The notes beneath the pieces were generated by a model. That model did no database searches. It was not told the origin of the DNA and saw only the letters and a program-made list of their open reading frames with translations. Positions 6,994 to 15,837 of a stretch of 17,034 nt of DNA are shown here, in pieces. The position numbers and the translations under genes are program-made. The stretch is from an uncultured Lachnospiraceae bacterium (GTDB lineage Bacteria > Bacillota > Clostridia > Lachnospirales > Lachnospiraceae), in assembly GCA_946549155.1 (NCBI GenBank), contig CAMNQN010000049.1, forward strand, positions 1 to 17,034, written 5' to 3'. Within the stretch, counting starts at the first letter, position 1. Every line of letters begins with the position of its first letter.

Positions 6994-7923
6994 TCATTGC
7001 TTCACGTCAAAAAGAGCGTTCACAAACTCGTCTGCGTTGAACTTCTGCAGGTCGTCAATGCTTTCGCCCACGCCAATATATTTCACGGGAATCCCCAGCT
7101 CCGAATGAATCGCCACGGCGATTCCTCCCTTGGCGGTGCCGTCCAGCTTTGTGAGAATAATGCCGGTAATATCCGTCACCTCCTCAAACTCCCTGGCCTG
7201 AGCCAGGGCGTTCTGTCCCGTGGTTCCGTCCAGCACCACCAGCGTCTCCTTAAACGCCTCCGGATACTCCCGGTCAATAATCCGGTTAATCTTGCCCAGC
7301 TCGTTCATCAGATTCTTTTTATTGTGCAGCCGTCCGGCCGTATCGCACAGCAGCACATCCGCGTTCCTGGCCTTGGCCGCCGCAATGGCGTCGTAAACCA
7401 CAGAGCCGGGATCGGAACCCTCCTGGCCGCCGATGATATCCACATCCGCCCTCCGGCCCCACTCGGCCAGCTGCTCCCCCGCCGCTGCCCGAAAGGTATC
7501 CGCCGCCGCCAGTACCACCGATTTGCCCTGGTCCTTCAGTTTTCCGGCCAGCTTGCCCACGCTGGTGGTCTTGCCGACGCCGTTTACACCTATCACCAGC
7601 ACCACCGATTTCCGGCGTTCAAATTCATAGGCGGTCTCGCCCACATTCATCTCATCCTTGATGCTCTGAATCAGCAGCTTCTTGCACTCGGAAGGATCCT
7701 TGATATTCTGCTCCTTCACCTTCCGCTTCAGGTCCTCAATAATGGATGTGGTGGCATTAATCCCCAGATCCCCCATCACCAGGATCTCCTCGATCTCCTC
7801 ATAAAACTCGTCGTCAATGCTGGAAAATCCGCTGAAAATAGAATCAATGCCGGACACAATATTGTCTCTCGTCTTCGTCAGTCCCGCCACAAGACGTTTA
7901 AAAAAGCCTTTTTTTTCTTCCAT
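6994..7923 (-). CDS. ftsY: Signal recognition particle receptor FtsY
   Basis: The SRP receptor GTPase that docks SRP-ribosome complexes at the membrane for membrane-protein insertion. It has 309 residues: an NG core preceded by a short basic N-terminus (MEEKKGFFKRLVAG), without the long acidic A domain of proteobacteria, as usual in Firmicutes. GTPase motifs: GVNGVGKTT 112-120 (G1), DTFRAAAGEQL 142-152, DTAGR 194-198 (G3) and TKLD 258-261 (G4). ATG at 7923 has a GGAGG upstream and lies 20 bases after the smc stop, the conserved smc-ftsY order, so the genes are co-transcribed. Confidence 0.97.
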   Translation of the reverse strand: MEEKKGFFKRLVAGLTKTRDNIVSGIDSIFSGFSSIDDEFYEEIEEILVMGDLGINATTSIIEDLKRKVKEQNIKDPSECKKLLIQSIKDEMNVGETAYEFERRKSVVLVIGVNGVGKTTSVGKLAGKLKDQGKSVVLAAADTFRAAAGEQLAEWGRRADVDIIGGQEGSDPGSVVYDAIAAAKARNADVLLCDTAGRLHNKKNLMNELGKINRIIDREYPEAFKETLVVLDGTTGQNALAQAREFEEVTDITGIILTKLDGTAKGGIAVAIHSELGIPVKYIGVGESIDDLQKFNADEFVNALFDVKQ

Positions 7924-7943
7924 TTAACACCCTCCGTTTCCTG

Positions 7944-10900
7944 TCACTGATCTAACTCATCCTCTATCAGATTCACTGATACCAGCGCCGATACCCCCTT
8001 TTCCTGCATGGTAATGCCGTAGAGGCGGTCCGCGGCCGCCATAGTTCCTCTTCTATGCGTTATAATAATGAATTGCGTGTGCTTTGTCAACTTATGCAGG
8101 TATCCCGCATACCGCTCCACATTGCTCTCGTCCAGCGCCGCCTCGATTTCATCCAGCAGGCAGAACGGGGACGGCTTTAAATTCTGGATGGCAAACAGCA
8201 GGGCGATGGCGGTCAGTGACTTCTCCCCGCCGGAAAGCTGCATCATATTCTGCAGCTTCTTTCCCGGTGGCTGCGCAATGATACGCACGCCGGCCTCCAG
8301 GATATCTTCCTCCTCCACCAGCTCCAGTGTTCCCTTTCCGCCGCCAAAAAGCTGCCGGAAGGCCTTGTCAAACTCCGTCTGAATCCGTGCAAACTGTTCC
8401 TTGAACTGTGCCCGCATCCCTGCGTCCAGCTCATCGATAATCCTGCGCAGTGCCGCCTCCGCCTTAATCAGATCCTCATGCTGGGCGGAAAGAAACGAAT
8501 GCCGCTCGGAGAGCTCCCGATAATCCTCAATGGCATTTACATTGACATTTCCCAACCCCCTGATCTCGTTTTTCAGGGTGCCCACCGCCTTCTTCATCTG
8601 AGCAGGGCTGCCAAGATCCTCCCGCTGCAGTTCCAGCGCGCTGTTATACGTCAGCTCGTACTCGTCCCACATATAGGAAATCCGGCTGTCCCTGGCCTCC
8701 TCCAGCTTCTCAATCTGGCTGTTTAAGCGGAAGCACTCCTTATCCAGAAGGCTGCTGCGCTCGGAAAGTTCCTCCCGCTTCTGGAAGAAGGATTTCTGTA
8801 TCTTATTTTTTTCTTCCCGGCGGACATTCAGGCCCTCCACCGCGATCCGGTTCTCCTCTCCCTTAAGGTCCGCCGCCTGGATGGTCTCCTGGATGCAGCG
8901 AATGTTCTCCGTCTTTTCCCTGATCTGGGCAGCAGCGTCACCAATCCTGTCGCTGATATTCCCGGCCTCCTCCTGCAGAGACTGAATCTCCTGCCGGATA
9001 CGCTCCTGGTTCTGATACAGGAATGCCTCCTCCTGCTCCAGGGAAGCCAGCTTTACATGCACTTGCTCCGAAACAGAAGCCGCCTGACGCTCCTGCTCCC
9101 GGATACGCTCCAATTCCTGTTGGCTGCTCTCAATCTGATGCTCCAGCTCTTTCTCCCGGTCCAGAGACCGGGCCAGTTCCTCCTGAATCCTGCCGCTGTC
9201 TGTCTCAATGTCCTGCAGCTGCCGCAGGATTCCCTCATTTTCCTTCCGTATTTTGCCGTAGCCGCTGATCGTCTCCTCCTTCCGTCCCTCCATCTCGTTT
9301 AATCTCATCCGGGCCGTATTCTGCTCCAGATACTGCTCCTGAAGCTGGTCCTTTAATTTCACCAGTGTATCCCGCAGCCCGTTTCGCTTCAAGCGGCACT
9401 GGTCGATGGACTCTTTCAAGGCTGCCAGGCTGTCCCTTTTTTTCTTCACCTGGGCAGTCAGCTCTTCGATCTCCCGGCGGCGTCCCAAAAGGTTGCTGCT
9501 GTTTTTGAATGCACCGCCGGTCATGGAACCGCCGGGACTTAAGGATTCCCCATCCAGCGTGACAATGCGCAGAGAATAACGGTACTTTCTGGCCAGCGCC
9601 ACCGCATCGTCAATCTGCTCCGTCACCACCGTGCGCCCCAGCAGGTATTCCACCAGACGACTGTATTTTCCCTCTGTCTTTACCAGCCTGCTGGCCAAAC
9701 CCACCACGCCCTTTTCTTTCAAAGCGTTTTCCTGGTTAAAGCTGGTTTTATTGCTGTTCATGGCTGTCAGGGGGAGGAAGGTTGCACGGCCGAATTTATT
9801 CCGTTTCAGATACTCAATCATCCGCTTCGCGGTGGCCTCATCCTCCGTGACAATATTCTGGATGGAACCGCCCAAGGCGGTCTCCACCGCTATCTCATAC
9901 TTTTTCTCCGTCTTAATCAGGTCTGCCACCACACCGTAAATGCCCGGCTCCCGGTCTTTCTGCTCCATAACCCGGCGAATACTGTTGCCGTAGCCGTCAT
10001 AGCGCTCCGCAATGTTGCGCAATGATTCCAGACGGGACGCCTCCCGGTGATAATCCACCTGCAGCGCCTCCACCTGCTGATTCTCCTTCGTCAAACGGCT
10101 CTGCACCTGCTCCAGCTCCAAACTGGCCTGATTGCTCTTTTCATTCAGGGCCTCAATCTTCGCCGTAACATCCCCGTAATCCTCCCGCAGGCCCGCCAGC
10201 ATCTGTTCCTGCTCGCTCTCCTCACTCTTCAGACGCAGTACCTGCTGGCTTAGCTGAGCCTTGCGGATATTAATCTGCTCTGTCATGGTGGCATTGCGCT
10301 GCTGGGTAGCCTTGATGGAAGCTCTTGCGTTCAACAGGCCGATGATCTCGTTTTTATCCCGGTCAACGGCGGCCTCACAGTCCTGAATCAGTCCCTGCAG
10401 GCGAAGGTATTCGCTCTCCGCACCGCCGTTTTCCTGACGCACTGCCTCCATCTGCCGTCCAAGCTCCTGCTGCTTTTCCTGCGTCTGGGAGAGCTCCTCC
10501 TCCTTCAGGGCAATATCCTGGGCAATGGCCGCCTTCCGGCTTTGCAGATGCTCGTCGCTTAACTTTACCGTGTTGATCTGCTCCTTCAGCAGAGCGATCT
10601 GGTTTTCCAGCCTCTGTTTATTGAGACGATCCTGAGTAATCTGTTCCTGCTTTTCCTTCAATTCCAGGTCAATGGACTCCAGCTGTGCCTCCAGCACATC
10701 ATATTCCTGCCTGGTCTTTTCATATTCCTGCCGGACACCCTCCAGTTCCCCGCTGGCCGCCTGGAATTTCTCCTGGGTCTGGGCCAGCGTCTCCTTCATG
10801 CTCTGAAATTCCACCAGAAACATGTTTACCTCATAGGCCTTAAGCTCCTCTTTCTTTTTCAGGTAAACCCGGGCCGTCTCCGCCTGACGCTCCAGAGGCC

Positions 10901-11507
10901 CAAGCTGGCGGGTCAGCTCCGATAAAATGTCATTGACCCGGACCAGATTCTGCTGCTCGTCCTCCAGCTTCTTCTGTGTCGTCTGCTTTCTGCGCTTAAA
11001 CTTCACGATACCGGCGGCCTCGTCGAACAGCTCCCTGCGCTCCTCCGGCTTACCGTTCAGAATCTTCTCAATCTGGCCCTGCCCGATGATGGAATAGCCC
11101 TCCTTGCCGATACCCGTATCGTAGAACAGCTCGTTCACATCCTTCAGGCGGCACTGCACACCATTTAACAGGTATTCGCTCTCCCCGGAGCGGTACAGCC
11201 GCCTGGCCACCGTCACCTCATCGTAGGATATGGGCAGACTGTGATCGGAGTTGTCCAGTGTGATGGCCACATAAGCGTAGCCCATGGGCTTACGGTTCTC
11301 TGTCCCGGCAAAAATAATGTCCTGCATACTGCCGCCGCGAAGCTGCTTCACCCGCTGCTCCCCCAGTACCCAGCGCACCGCGTCTCCCACGTTGCTCTTA
11401 CCGCTGCCGTTGGGCCCCACGATCCCGGTGATCCCATTGTGAAACTGGAACACAATTTTATTCGCAAAGGATTTAAAGCCGTGAACTTCAATACTCTTTA
11501 AATACAT
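7944..11507 (-). CDS. smc: Chromosome segregation protein SMC
   Basis: A full-length SMC ATPase of 1187 residues, the family's normal size, which with ScpA and ScpB loads at parS and extrudes DNA loops to organise and segregate the chromosome. The N-terminal head has Walker A GPNGSGKSN at 31-39. Long coiled coils cover about 170-500 and 670-1000, separated by a Gly-rich hinge near 515-660. The C-terminal head has the ABC signature LSGGEK at 1091-1096 and Walker B CLLDE ending at 1120. ATG at 11507 lies inside the end of rnc, a ten-base overlap, with AAGGGA upstream, so translation is probably coupled to rnc. Confidence 0.98.
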   Translation of the reverse strand: MYLKSIEVHGFKSFANKIVFQFHNGITGIVGPNGSGKSNVGDAVRWVLGEQRVKQLRGGSMQDIIFAGTENRKPMGYAYVAITLDNSDHSLPISYDEVTVARRLYRSGESEYLLNGVQCRLKDVNELFYDTGIGKEGYSIIGQGQIEKILNGKPEERRELFDEAAGIVKFKRRKQTTQKKLEDEQQNLVRVNDILSELTRQLGPLERQAETARVYLKKKEELKAYEVNMFLVEFQSMKETLAQTQEKFQAASGELEGVRQEYEKTRQEYDVLEAQLESIDLELKEKQEQITQDRLNKQRLENQIALLKEQINTVKLSDEHLQSRKAAIAQDIALKEEELSQTQEKQQELGRQMEAVRQENGGAESEYLRLQGLIQDCEAAVDRDKNEIIGLLNARASIKATQQRNATMTEQINIRKAQLSQQVLRLKSEESEQEQMLAGLREDYGDVTAKIEALNEKSNQASLELEQVQSRLTKENQQVEALQVDYHREASRLESLRNIAERYDGYGNSIRRVMEQKDREPGIYGVVADLIKTEKKYEIAVETALGGSIQNIVTEDEATAKRMIEYLKRNKFGRATFLPLTAMNSNKTSFNQENALKEKGVVGLASRLVKTEGKYSRLVEYLLGRTVVTEQIDDAVALARKYRYSLRIVTLDGESLSPGGSMTGGAFKNSSNLLGRRREIEELTAQVKKKRDSLAALKESIDQCRLKRNGLRDTLVKLKDQLQEQYLEQNTARMRLNEMEGRKEETISGYGKIRKENEGILRQLQDIETDSGRIQEELARSLDREKELEHQIESSQQELERIREQERQAASVSEQVHVKLASLEQEEAFLYQNQERIRQEIQSLQEEAGNISDRIGDAAAQIREKTENIRCIQETIQAADLKGEENRIAVEGLNVRREEKNKIQKSFFQKREELSERSSLLDKECFRLNSQIEKLEEARDSRISYMWDEYELTYNSALELQREDLGSPAQMKKAVGTLKNEIRGLGNVNVNAIEDYRELSERHSFLSAQHEDLIKAEAALRRIIDELDAGMRAQFKEQFARIQTEFDKAFRQLFGGGKGTLELVEEEDILEAGVRIIAQPPGKKLQNMMQLSGGEKSLTAIALLFAIQNLKPSPFCLLDEIEAALDESNVERYAGYLHKLTKHTQFIIITHRRGTMAAADRLYGITMQEKGVSALVSVNLIEDELDQ

Positions 11508-12202
11508 CCATTCTTCCCTTTCAGTTTAATAATGGCCCGGTAAGCGGCCTCCTGCTCCGCGGCCTTCTTGGTGCTGCCCGCACCCCGTCCTTCCGGTACG
11601 CCGCCGATTTGCACCTCCACGATAAATTTTTTCGCATGGTCCGGGCCTTCCTCGCCCTCCAGGTGATAGACGATTTCCTCTTCCTTGTGATCCCTCTGCA
11701 CCATCTCCTGCAGGATCGTCTTGCTATCATAAAAGAGTTTTTTATGCTCGATATCCGTCAGGACATACTTCCTTACAAACTCTTTTGCACTAGCAAAACC
11801 ACCATCCAGATAGATAGCTCCGATCAGAGCCTCCATGGCATCCGAAACAATGGAATTTCTTCCCCGTCCGCCGGTCATCTCCTCGCCCTTTCCCAAAAGC
11901 AGGTACTCCGGCAGATCAATTTCCCTGGCACACAGCGCCAGCGTAGGTTCGCACACGATGCTGGCCCGCAGCTTCGTCATATCCCCCTCCGGCATCTGGG
12001 GATATTCCAGAAACAAAAACTCGCTGCTGGTCACCTCCAGCACCGCGTCCCCCAGAAATTCCAGACGCTCGTTGTCCCTCAAATGCTCCTGCCGGTGTTC
12101 ATTGGCATAAGAGCTGTGACTCATGGCCTGGCACAGCAGAGCCTCGTTCCGGAACCGGTATCCGATTCTTCTCTGCAGTGTCTCCATTTTTTTTTCTCCC
12201 AT
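11498..12202 (-). CDS. rnc: Ribonuclease III
   Basis: An endoribonuclease that cuts double-stranded RNA, including rRNA precursors. In 234 residues it has the catalytic signature NERLEFLGDAVL at 44-55 (E48 and D52), the second metal-binding pair D121 and E124 in SDAMEALIGA, and a C-terminal dsRNA-binding domain from about 158 (TKKAAEQEAA). Two starts are possible. ATG at 12202 has GGAGGAG but 12 bases away. ATG at 12187, five codons in, has GGGAG eight bases upstream through a run of A and is equally good. The 144-base gap upstream to acpP holds no clear promoter or terminator. Confidence 0.96.
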   Translation of the reverse strand: MGEKKMETLQRRIGYRFRNEALLCQAMSHSSYANEHRQEHLRDNERLEFLGDAVLEVTSSEFLFLEYPQMPEGDMTKLRASIVCEPTLALCAREIDLPEYLLLGKGEEMTGGRGRNSIVSDAMEALIGAIYLDGGFASAKEFVRKYVLTDIEHKKLFYDSKTILQEMVQRDHKEEEIVYHLEGEEGPDHAKKFIVEVQIGGVPEGRGAGSTKKAAEQEAAYRAIIKLKGKNGCI

Positions 12203-12346
12203 GGCTCTTTGTTACTCCTCCCTTCGCGCCCTGCGCTATCTGTAAACAAAACAAGCTCCATCATCCGGATACTGCCTTTCCCAGACTGAAAAGTCCTCTT
12301 CCGGATAATGGAACCGTTTAATCACCTTTGCTCAATCCTGTCCGCC

Positions 12347-12577
12347 TCAGCCAATCGCGTTCTTGATCTGCTCGGCAGCGTCTCCTACGGAAACAATCTT
12401 TTCTGCTTCCTCCGAAGGAATCTCGATGTCAAATTCCTCTTCAATACCCATGATAATTTGAAATACATCCAAAGAATCCGCTCCAAGATCATCTACAAAT
12501 GTGGTATCCGGTGTAATTTCATCCACATCTACGTTTAAGACCTCCGAAATAATTTGCTGTAATTTTTCAAATTCCAT
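12347..12577 (-). CDS. acpP: Acyl carrier protein
   Basis: A 76-residue acidic four-helix protein that carries growing fatty-acyl chains on phosphopantetheine. The attachment serine is S35 in the DSL motif (GADSLD), and overall size and acidity are typical. It begins 15 bases after plsX; the plsX stop codon overlaps its ribosome binding site (TAAGGAG), which suggests coupling. PlsX uses acyl-ACP as substrate, so the adjacency makes functional sense. Confidence 0.97.
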   Translation of the reverse strand: MEFEKLQQIISEVLNVDVDEITPDTTFVDDLGADSLDVFQIIMGIEEEFDIEIPSEEAEKIVSVGDAAEQIKNAIG

Positions 12578-12592
12578 ACTAAAGTCCTCTCC

Positions 12593-13624
12593 TTATTTTT
12601 CATTTTGAACAACTGCGCTTTCTGCCGCGATTTGTTCTTTTATCTTCTCATTAATTCGCTGTTCCTTAAACTGGACACATTGAATAATGGAATTTTTGAC
12701 CTCCACCGCCCTGGCACTGCCATGGGTCTTAACTACCAGTCCCTTTAAGCCCAACAGCGGCGCACCGCCGTACTGAGTGGCATCGAAGGATTTCAGCGTC
12801 CTTTTCAATGCCGGCTTCACCAGAAGAGCACCGATCCTGCTCTTTAAGCTGGTCATCATACCTGCCTTAATCTCGCTGATTAATGTGGCAGCCACCCCTT
12901 CATACATCTTCAGGACAATATTTCCCGCGAAGGCTTCACAGACCACCACATCACAGGCTCCTGCCGGTATCTCCCGGGCCTCCACGCTGCCGGTAAAATT
13001 AAGATCCCTGCACTCCTTTAACAGGGGAAAGGTCTCCTTCACCAGTGCATTTCCCTTCTCCTCCTCGGCGCCAATGTTCAAAATACCTACCCGGGGATTC
13101 TTCACACCCACCACTCGCTCCATATAGATGGAACCCATCCGGGCAAACTGCACCAGGTGGGAAGAACGGGCATCCACATTAGCTCCGCAGTCCAACAGCA
13201 GGGCAACACCTGTTTTCGTAGGGATCAGTGAAGCCAGCGGCGGCCGCTCGATTCCTTTCATACGGCCCACCAAAACCTGACCGCCCACCAGCACGGCACC
13301 GGTACTGCCGGCTGACACAAAAGCATCTGCTTCCTCATGTCTCACCATATTCATCCCTACCACGATGGAGGAATCCTTCTTGCCGCGGATCGCCGCCACC
13401 GGGGGTTCCGCTGTCTCAATCACCTGAGATGCGTGCCGGATCTCGATCTGCCCTTTCGGATAAGAATACTGCTTCAATTCGTTCTCAATCACATCCTGGA
13501 CGCCCACCAGGAGCACCTGAATGTCCTCTCTCATCTTTACCGCATCCACCGCTCCCTTTATAATCTCGGAAGGGGCGTTGTCTCCGCCCATGGCATCCAC
13601 GGCTACACGAATTTTCCTGCTCAT
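12593..13624 (-). CDS. plsX: Phosphate acyltransferase PlsX
   Basis: It makes acyl-phosphate from acyl-ACP and phosphate, the donor for PlsY in the first step of phospholipid synthesis; it is a peripheral membrane enzyme. The 343-residue protein starts MSRKIRVAVDAMGGDNAP, the conserved family opening, and contains GSTGAVLVGG and the GLKGLVVKTHGS segment near the C-terminus. The frame stays open 39 codons further upstream, but that part is AT-rich promoter DNA, while ATG 13624 has GGAGGAG eight bases upstream. It is the first gene after the terminator behind rpmF and has its own promoter. Confidence 0.96.
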   Translation of the reverse strand: MSRKIRVAVDAMGGDNAPSEIIKGAVDAVKMREDIQVLLVGVQDVIENELKQYSYPKGQIEIRHASQVIETAEPPVAAIRGKKDSSIVVGMNMVRHEEADAFVSAGSTGAVLVGGQVLVGRMKGIERPPLASLIPTKTGVALLLDCGANVDARSSHLVQFARMGSIYMERVVGVKNPRVGILNIGAEEEKGNALVKETFPLLKECRDLNFTGSVEAREIPAGACDVVVCEAFAGNIVLKMYEGVAATLISEIKAGMMTSLKSRIGALLVKPALKRTLKSFDATQYGGAPLLGLKGLVVKTHGSARAVEVKNSIIQCVQFKEQRINEKIKEQIAAESAVVQNEK

Positions 13625-13652
13625 TTTCCTGTCTCCTCCATATCTATTAATT

Positions 13653-13681
13653 ACTATACTAAACATCATTGTAAAAAGCAA
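13653..13681 (-). promoter_or_regulatory. Sigma-A promoter of plsX
   Basis: On the minus strand TTGCTT (13681-13676), a 17-base spacer and TATAGT (13658-13653) precede the plsX start by about 30 bases. It lies in an AT-rich 163-base gap, just after the terminator that follows rpmF. A TTGA-N7-TCAA palindrome at 13696-13710 lies upstream of the -35 and could bind a regulator, but this is weak. Confidence 0.65.
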
Positions 13682-13739
13682 CAAAAAATTACCAGTTGAA
13701 ATAAAATCAAAATTTGTGTAAAAAAACAGTAAATTCGAC

Positions 13740-13769
13740 AAAAAAGAAGCTGCCGCTTTCCGCGGCAGC
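13740..13769 (-). terminator. Rho-independent terminator after rpmF
   Basis: On the minus strand GCTGCCGC, a five-base loop and GCGGCAGC form a perfect eight-pair stem (13769-13762 with 13756-13749), followed by TTCTTTTTT. It starts 19 bases after the rpmF stop. It should end or attenuate the yceD-rpmF transcript before plsX. Confidence 0.88.
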
Positions 13770-13787
13770 CATAATCATCCGGCCGGA

Positions 13788-13970
13788 TTACTCACCCATT
13801 GCAATGATCTCTTTTTTGTTGTAGCTTCCACAAGCCTTGCAAACTCTGTGGGGCATCATCAGAGCGCCACATTTGCTGCACTTTACCAGCGTCGGAGCAG
13901 CCATTTTCCAGTTTGCTCTTCTGCTGTCTCTTCTTGCCTTGGAATGTTTATTCTTCGGACAGATTGACAT
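13788..13970 (-). CDS. rpmF: 50S ribosomal protein L32
   Basis: A 60-residue basic protein of the large ribosomal subunit, near the peptidyl-transferase exit side. The N-terminal MSICPKNKHSKARRDSRRA is typical. C31, C34, C44 and C47 form an intact zinc ribbon, so this is the zinc-containing (C+) form rather than the zinc-free paralogue. It starts three bases after yceD; its AAGGAGG ribosome binding site is formed by the last codons (K-E-V) of yceD. Confidence 0.97.
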   Translation of the reverse strand: MSICPKNKHSKARRDSRRANWKMAAPTLVKCSKCGALMMPHRVCKACGSYNKKEIIAMGE

Positions 13971-13973
13971 GGT

Positions 13974-14495
13974 TTACACCTCCTTAAAATTGCTAAAGAT
14001 ATCACGGATCTTCGCCATCCTTGGATCAAAATCTGTACTGTCACAGCTGCAAGTCTTACGATTTAAATTCTGCCCGCATACCTTGCACAGCCCTTTACAT
14101 TCCTCCTTACAGAGTACCCGGGACGGCCAATTCAGCAGCACTTCACCATAGACAAGCTTATCCACATCCAGGTTATATCCATTCAGAAAATCACTTTCAT
14201 CCAATGCGCTCAGACGTTCTTCCTCCGTCAGCTTCATATCCGCTTCCTTGTCAAAATCCACCGAAAGGGTTGTCCGAACATCCTCCAAGCAGCGTGCACA
14301 GGGGATCATCACTTCCAGCGTAATCGCTCCCTCCAGCCGCAGAACCTTCTTTCCCTTGTTCGTTATCGTGAGAGATAACGGGGACGAATGGAGAATGGGA
14401 TAGCTCCCAAACGGAAACTGCAGCTGTGTCAGTCCAATCTCCTCCTGCCGCTGAATCACCTTCCCTTCCTTCAATATCACTTCAGTCAGGTTCAT
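13974..14495 (-). CDS. yceD: DUF177/YceD family protein, 23S rRNA accumulation protein
   Basis: A 173-residue protein of the DUF177 family, which in other bacteria is needed for normal 23S rRNA/50S accumulation and is almost always next to rpmF. The cysteine set is C66/C69 (CARCLE) and C129, C133, C137, C140, C149 and C151 in the C-terminal part, probably a zinc-binding cluster. I use ATG 14495, nine bases after the second AGGAG; a TTG directly before it is also in frame. It is the first gene of a unit driven by a consensus promoter. Confidence 0.92.
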   Translation of the reverse strand: MNLTEVILKEGKVIQRQEEIGLTQLQFPFGSYPILHSSPLSLTITNKGKKVLRLEGAITLEVMIPCARCLEDVRTTLSVDFDKEADMKLTEEERLSALDESDFLNGYNLDVDKLVYGEVLLNWPSRVLCKEECKGLCKVCGQNLNRKTCSCDSTDFDPRMAKIRDIFSNFKEV

Positions 14496-14526
14496 CAATG
14501 CACACTCCTCCTAACACACTTTGTAT

Positions 14527-14555
14527 ATTATACGCATAAGCGGATGGTTTGTCAA
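14527..14555 (-). promoter_or_regulatory. Perfect-consensus sigma-A promoter of yceD-rpmF
   Basis: On the minus strand TTGACA (14555-14550), exactly 17 bases, then TATAAT (14532-14527): a full match to the sigma-A consensus. The predicted start is about 25 bases before the yceD ATG. Such strength fits a ribosomal protein gene. Confidence 0.9.
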
Positions 14556-14570
14556 GATAGTTTCTTGACA
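14550..14570. promoter_or_regulatory. Inverted repeat overlapping the -35 of the yceD promoter
   Basis: TGTCAAGA (14550-14557) and TCTTGACA (14563-14570) form a perfect eight-base inverted repeat with a five-base spacer. One half contains the -35 box. A third TGTCA follows at 14577-14581. The other half reads TTGACA on the plus strand, so a weak divergent promoter (imperfect -10 near 14588) is the alternative to an operator. Confidence 0.4.
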
Positions 14571-14604
14571 TATTTCTGTCATTTTTATATGCACAAATGC
14601 AACG

Positions 14605-15798
14605 TTATTTTACCAGCGCCACTGTCTCACGGCAGATAGCCAGCTCCTCGTTGGTGGGGATCACCGCTACTTTTACTTTGGAGTCCGCGGTGGACAGAAC
14701 GAAGTTTTCCCCGCGCTTCTTGTTCTGCTCCTCGTCCATCTTGATTCCCAGGTATCCCAGATATCCCAGCACCTGAGCACGAACCAGGCTGGCGTTCTCA
14801 CCAATACCGCCCGTGAAAGCGATTGCATCCACACCATTCATAGCGGCCACGTAGGAGCCCACATACTTGGCTACCCGGTAGGAGAAAGCATCCAGAGCCA
14901 GTCCCGCCGCCTCGTTTCCATTGTTCTTCGCTTCTTCCAGATCACGGAAATCGCTGGAGAGGCCATTGGACAGCGCATATACGCCGGATTCCTTATTCAG
15001 GATACGAAGCATCTCAGATACATCAATATTTTCTTTTTTGCAGACAAACTCCAGCACCGCCGGATCCAGATCACCGGAACGGGTACCCATCAGCAGTCCT
15101 TCCAACGGGGTTAAGCCCATGGAGGTATCCACACACTTGCTGTCCTTCACTGCACTGATGGAGGAGCCATTGCCCAGATGGCAGACGATCACCTTGGAAT
15201 TTTCCGGATCCAATCCCAGGTATTTGATGGTCTCCTTGGATACAAAGCTGTGGGAGGTTCCGTGGAAACCGTATTTACGCACCGCGTACTCCTCATAGAA
15301 TTTCGTAGGAATCGCGTAACGGTAAGCCTTGGCCGGCATGGTCTGATGGAAAGCGGTATCGAATACAGCTACATTAGGCTTTCCGGGCATCAGCTCCATA
15401 CAGGCACGGATCCCCATCAGGTTCGCCGGATTATGCAGCGGTCCAAGATCGCAGCACTCGTCGATCACATCAATCACTTCCTGATCAATCACCCTGGACT
15501 CCGTAATCTTGGAGCCGCCGTGCAGCACGCGGTGACCAATGGCTTCCACCTCATCCAGGCTCTTCAATACACCGGTAGCCGGATTTACCAGAGCGTCCAA
15601 AACCATGCGGATCGCTTCCGTGTGGGTGGGCATTGCGGCTTCCGTTACTTCCTTCTCGCCGCCGGCCGGCTGGTAAACCAGGCGTCCGTCGATGCCGATA
15701 CGCTCGCAAAGGCCCTTCGCTGCCACTGCCTCTGTATCGGAATTAATGAGCTGGAATTTCAGGGAAGAGCTTCCGCAGTTAATCACTAATACATTCAT
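14605..15798 (-). CDS. ackA: Acetate kinase
   Basis: It transfers phosphate from acetyl-phosphate to ADP, giving acetate and ATP, a main energy-yielding step in fermenting Clostridia. The 397 residues match the family length. Visible motifs are N7-CGSSSLKF, HRVLHGG with R90, FDTAFH with D147, HLGNGSS 207-213, MGTRSGD with R240 and GGIGEN with E334, so the active site is intact. ATG 15798 has GGAGG nine bases upstream. It follows pta by 39 bases. I see no strong terminator after it; the next strong signal is the yceD promoter. Confidence 0.98.
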   Translation of the reverse strand: MNVLVINCGSSSLKFQLINSDTEAVAAKGLCERIGIDGRLVYQPAGGEKEVTEAAMPTHTEAIRMVLDALVNPATGVLKSLDEVEAIGHRVLHGGSKITESRVIDQEVIDVIDECCDLGPLHNPANLMGIRACMELMPGKPNVAVFDTAFHQTMPAKAYRYAIPTKFYEEYAVRKYGFHGTSHSFVSKETIKYLGLDPENSKVIVCHLGNGSSISAVKDSKCVDTSMGLTPLEGLLMGTRSGDLDPAVLEFVCKKENIDVSEMLRILNKESGVYALSNGLSSDFRDLEEAKNNGNEAAGLALDAFSYRVAKYVGSYVAAMNGVDAIAFTGGIGENASLVRAQVLGYLGYLGIKMDEEQNKKRGENFVLSTADSKVKVAVIPTNEELAICRETVALVK

Positions 15799-15837
15799 CT
15801 TTTCTATCCTCCGGGTTTTTCTATTTTTATGATTCTT

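Noticed and set aside
6997..7950. Plus-strand frame of 317 codons opposite ftsY
   Set aside because: Exact antisense of a gene with all GTPase motifs in place.
12203..12346. Possible small gene or promoter between acpP and rnc
   Set aside because: Only a 38-codon frame overlapping rnc and no convincing -35/-10 pair; nothing supportable.
13625..13741. 39-codon N-terminal extension of plsX
   Set aside because: Encoded by AT-rich promoter DNA; the conserved PlsX opening and a GGAGGAG site mark ATG 13624.
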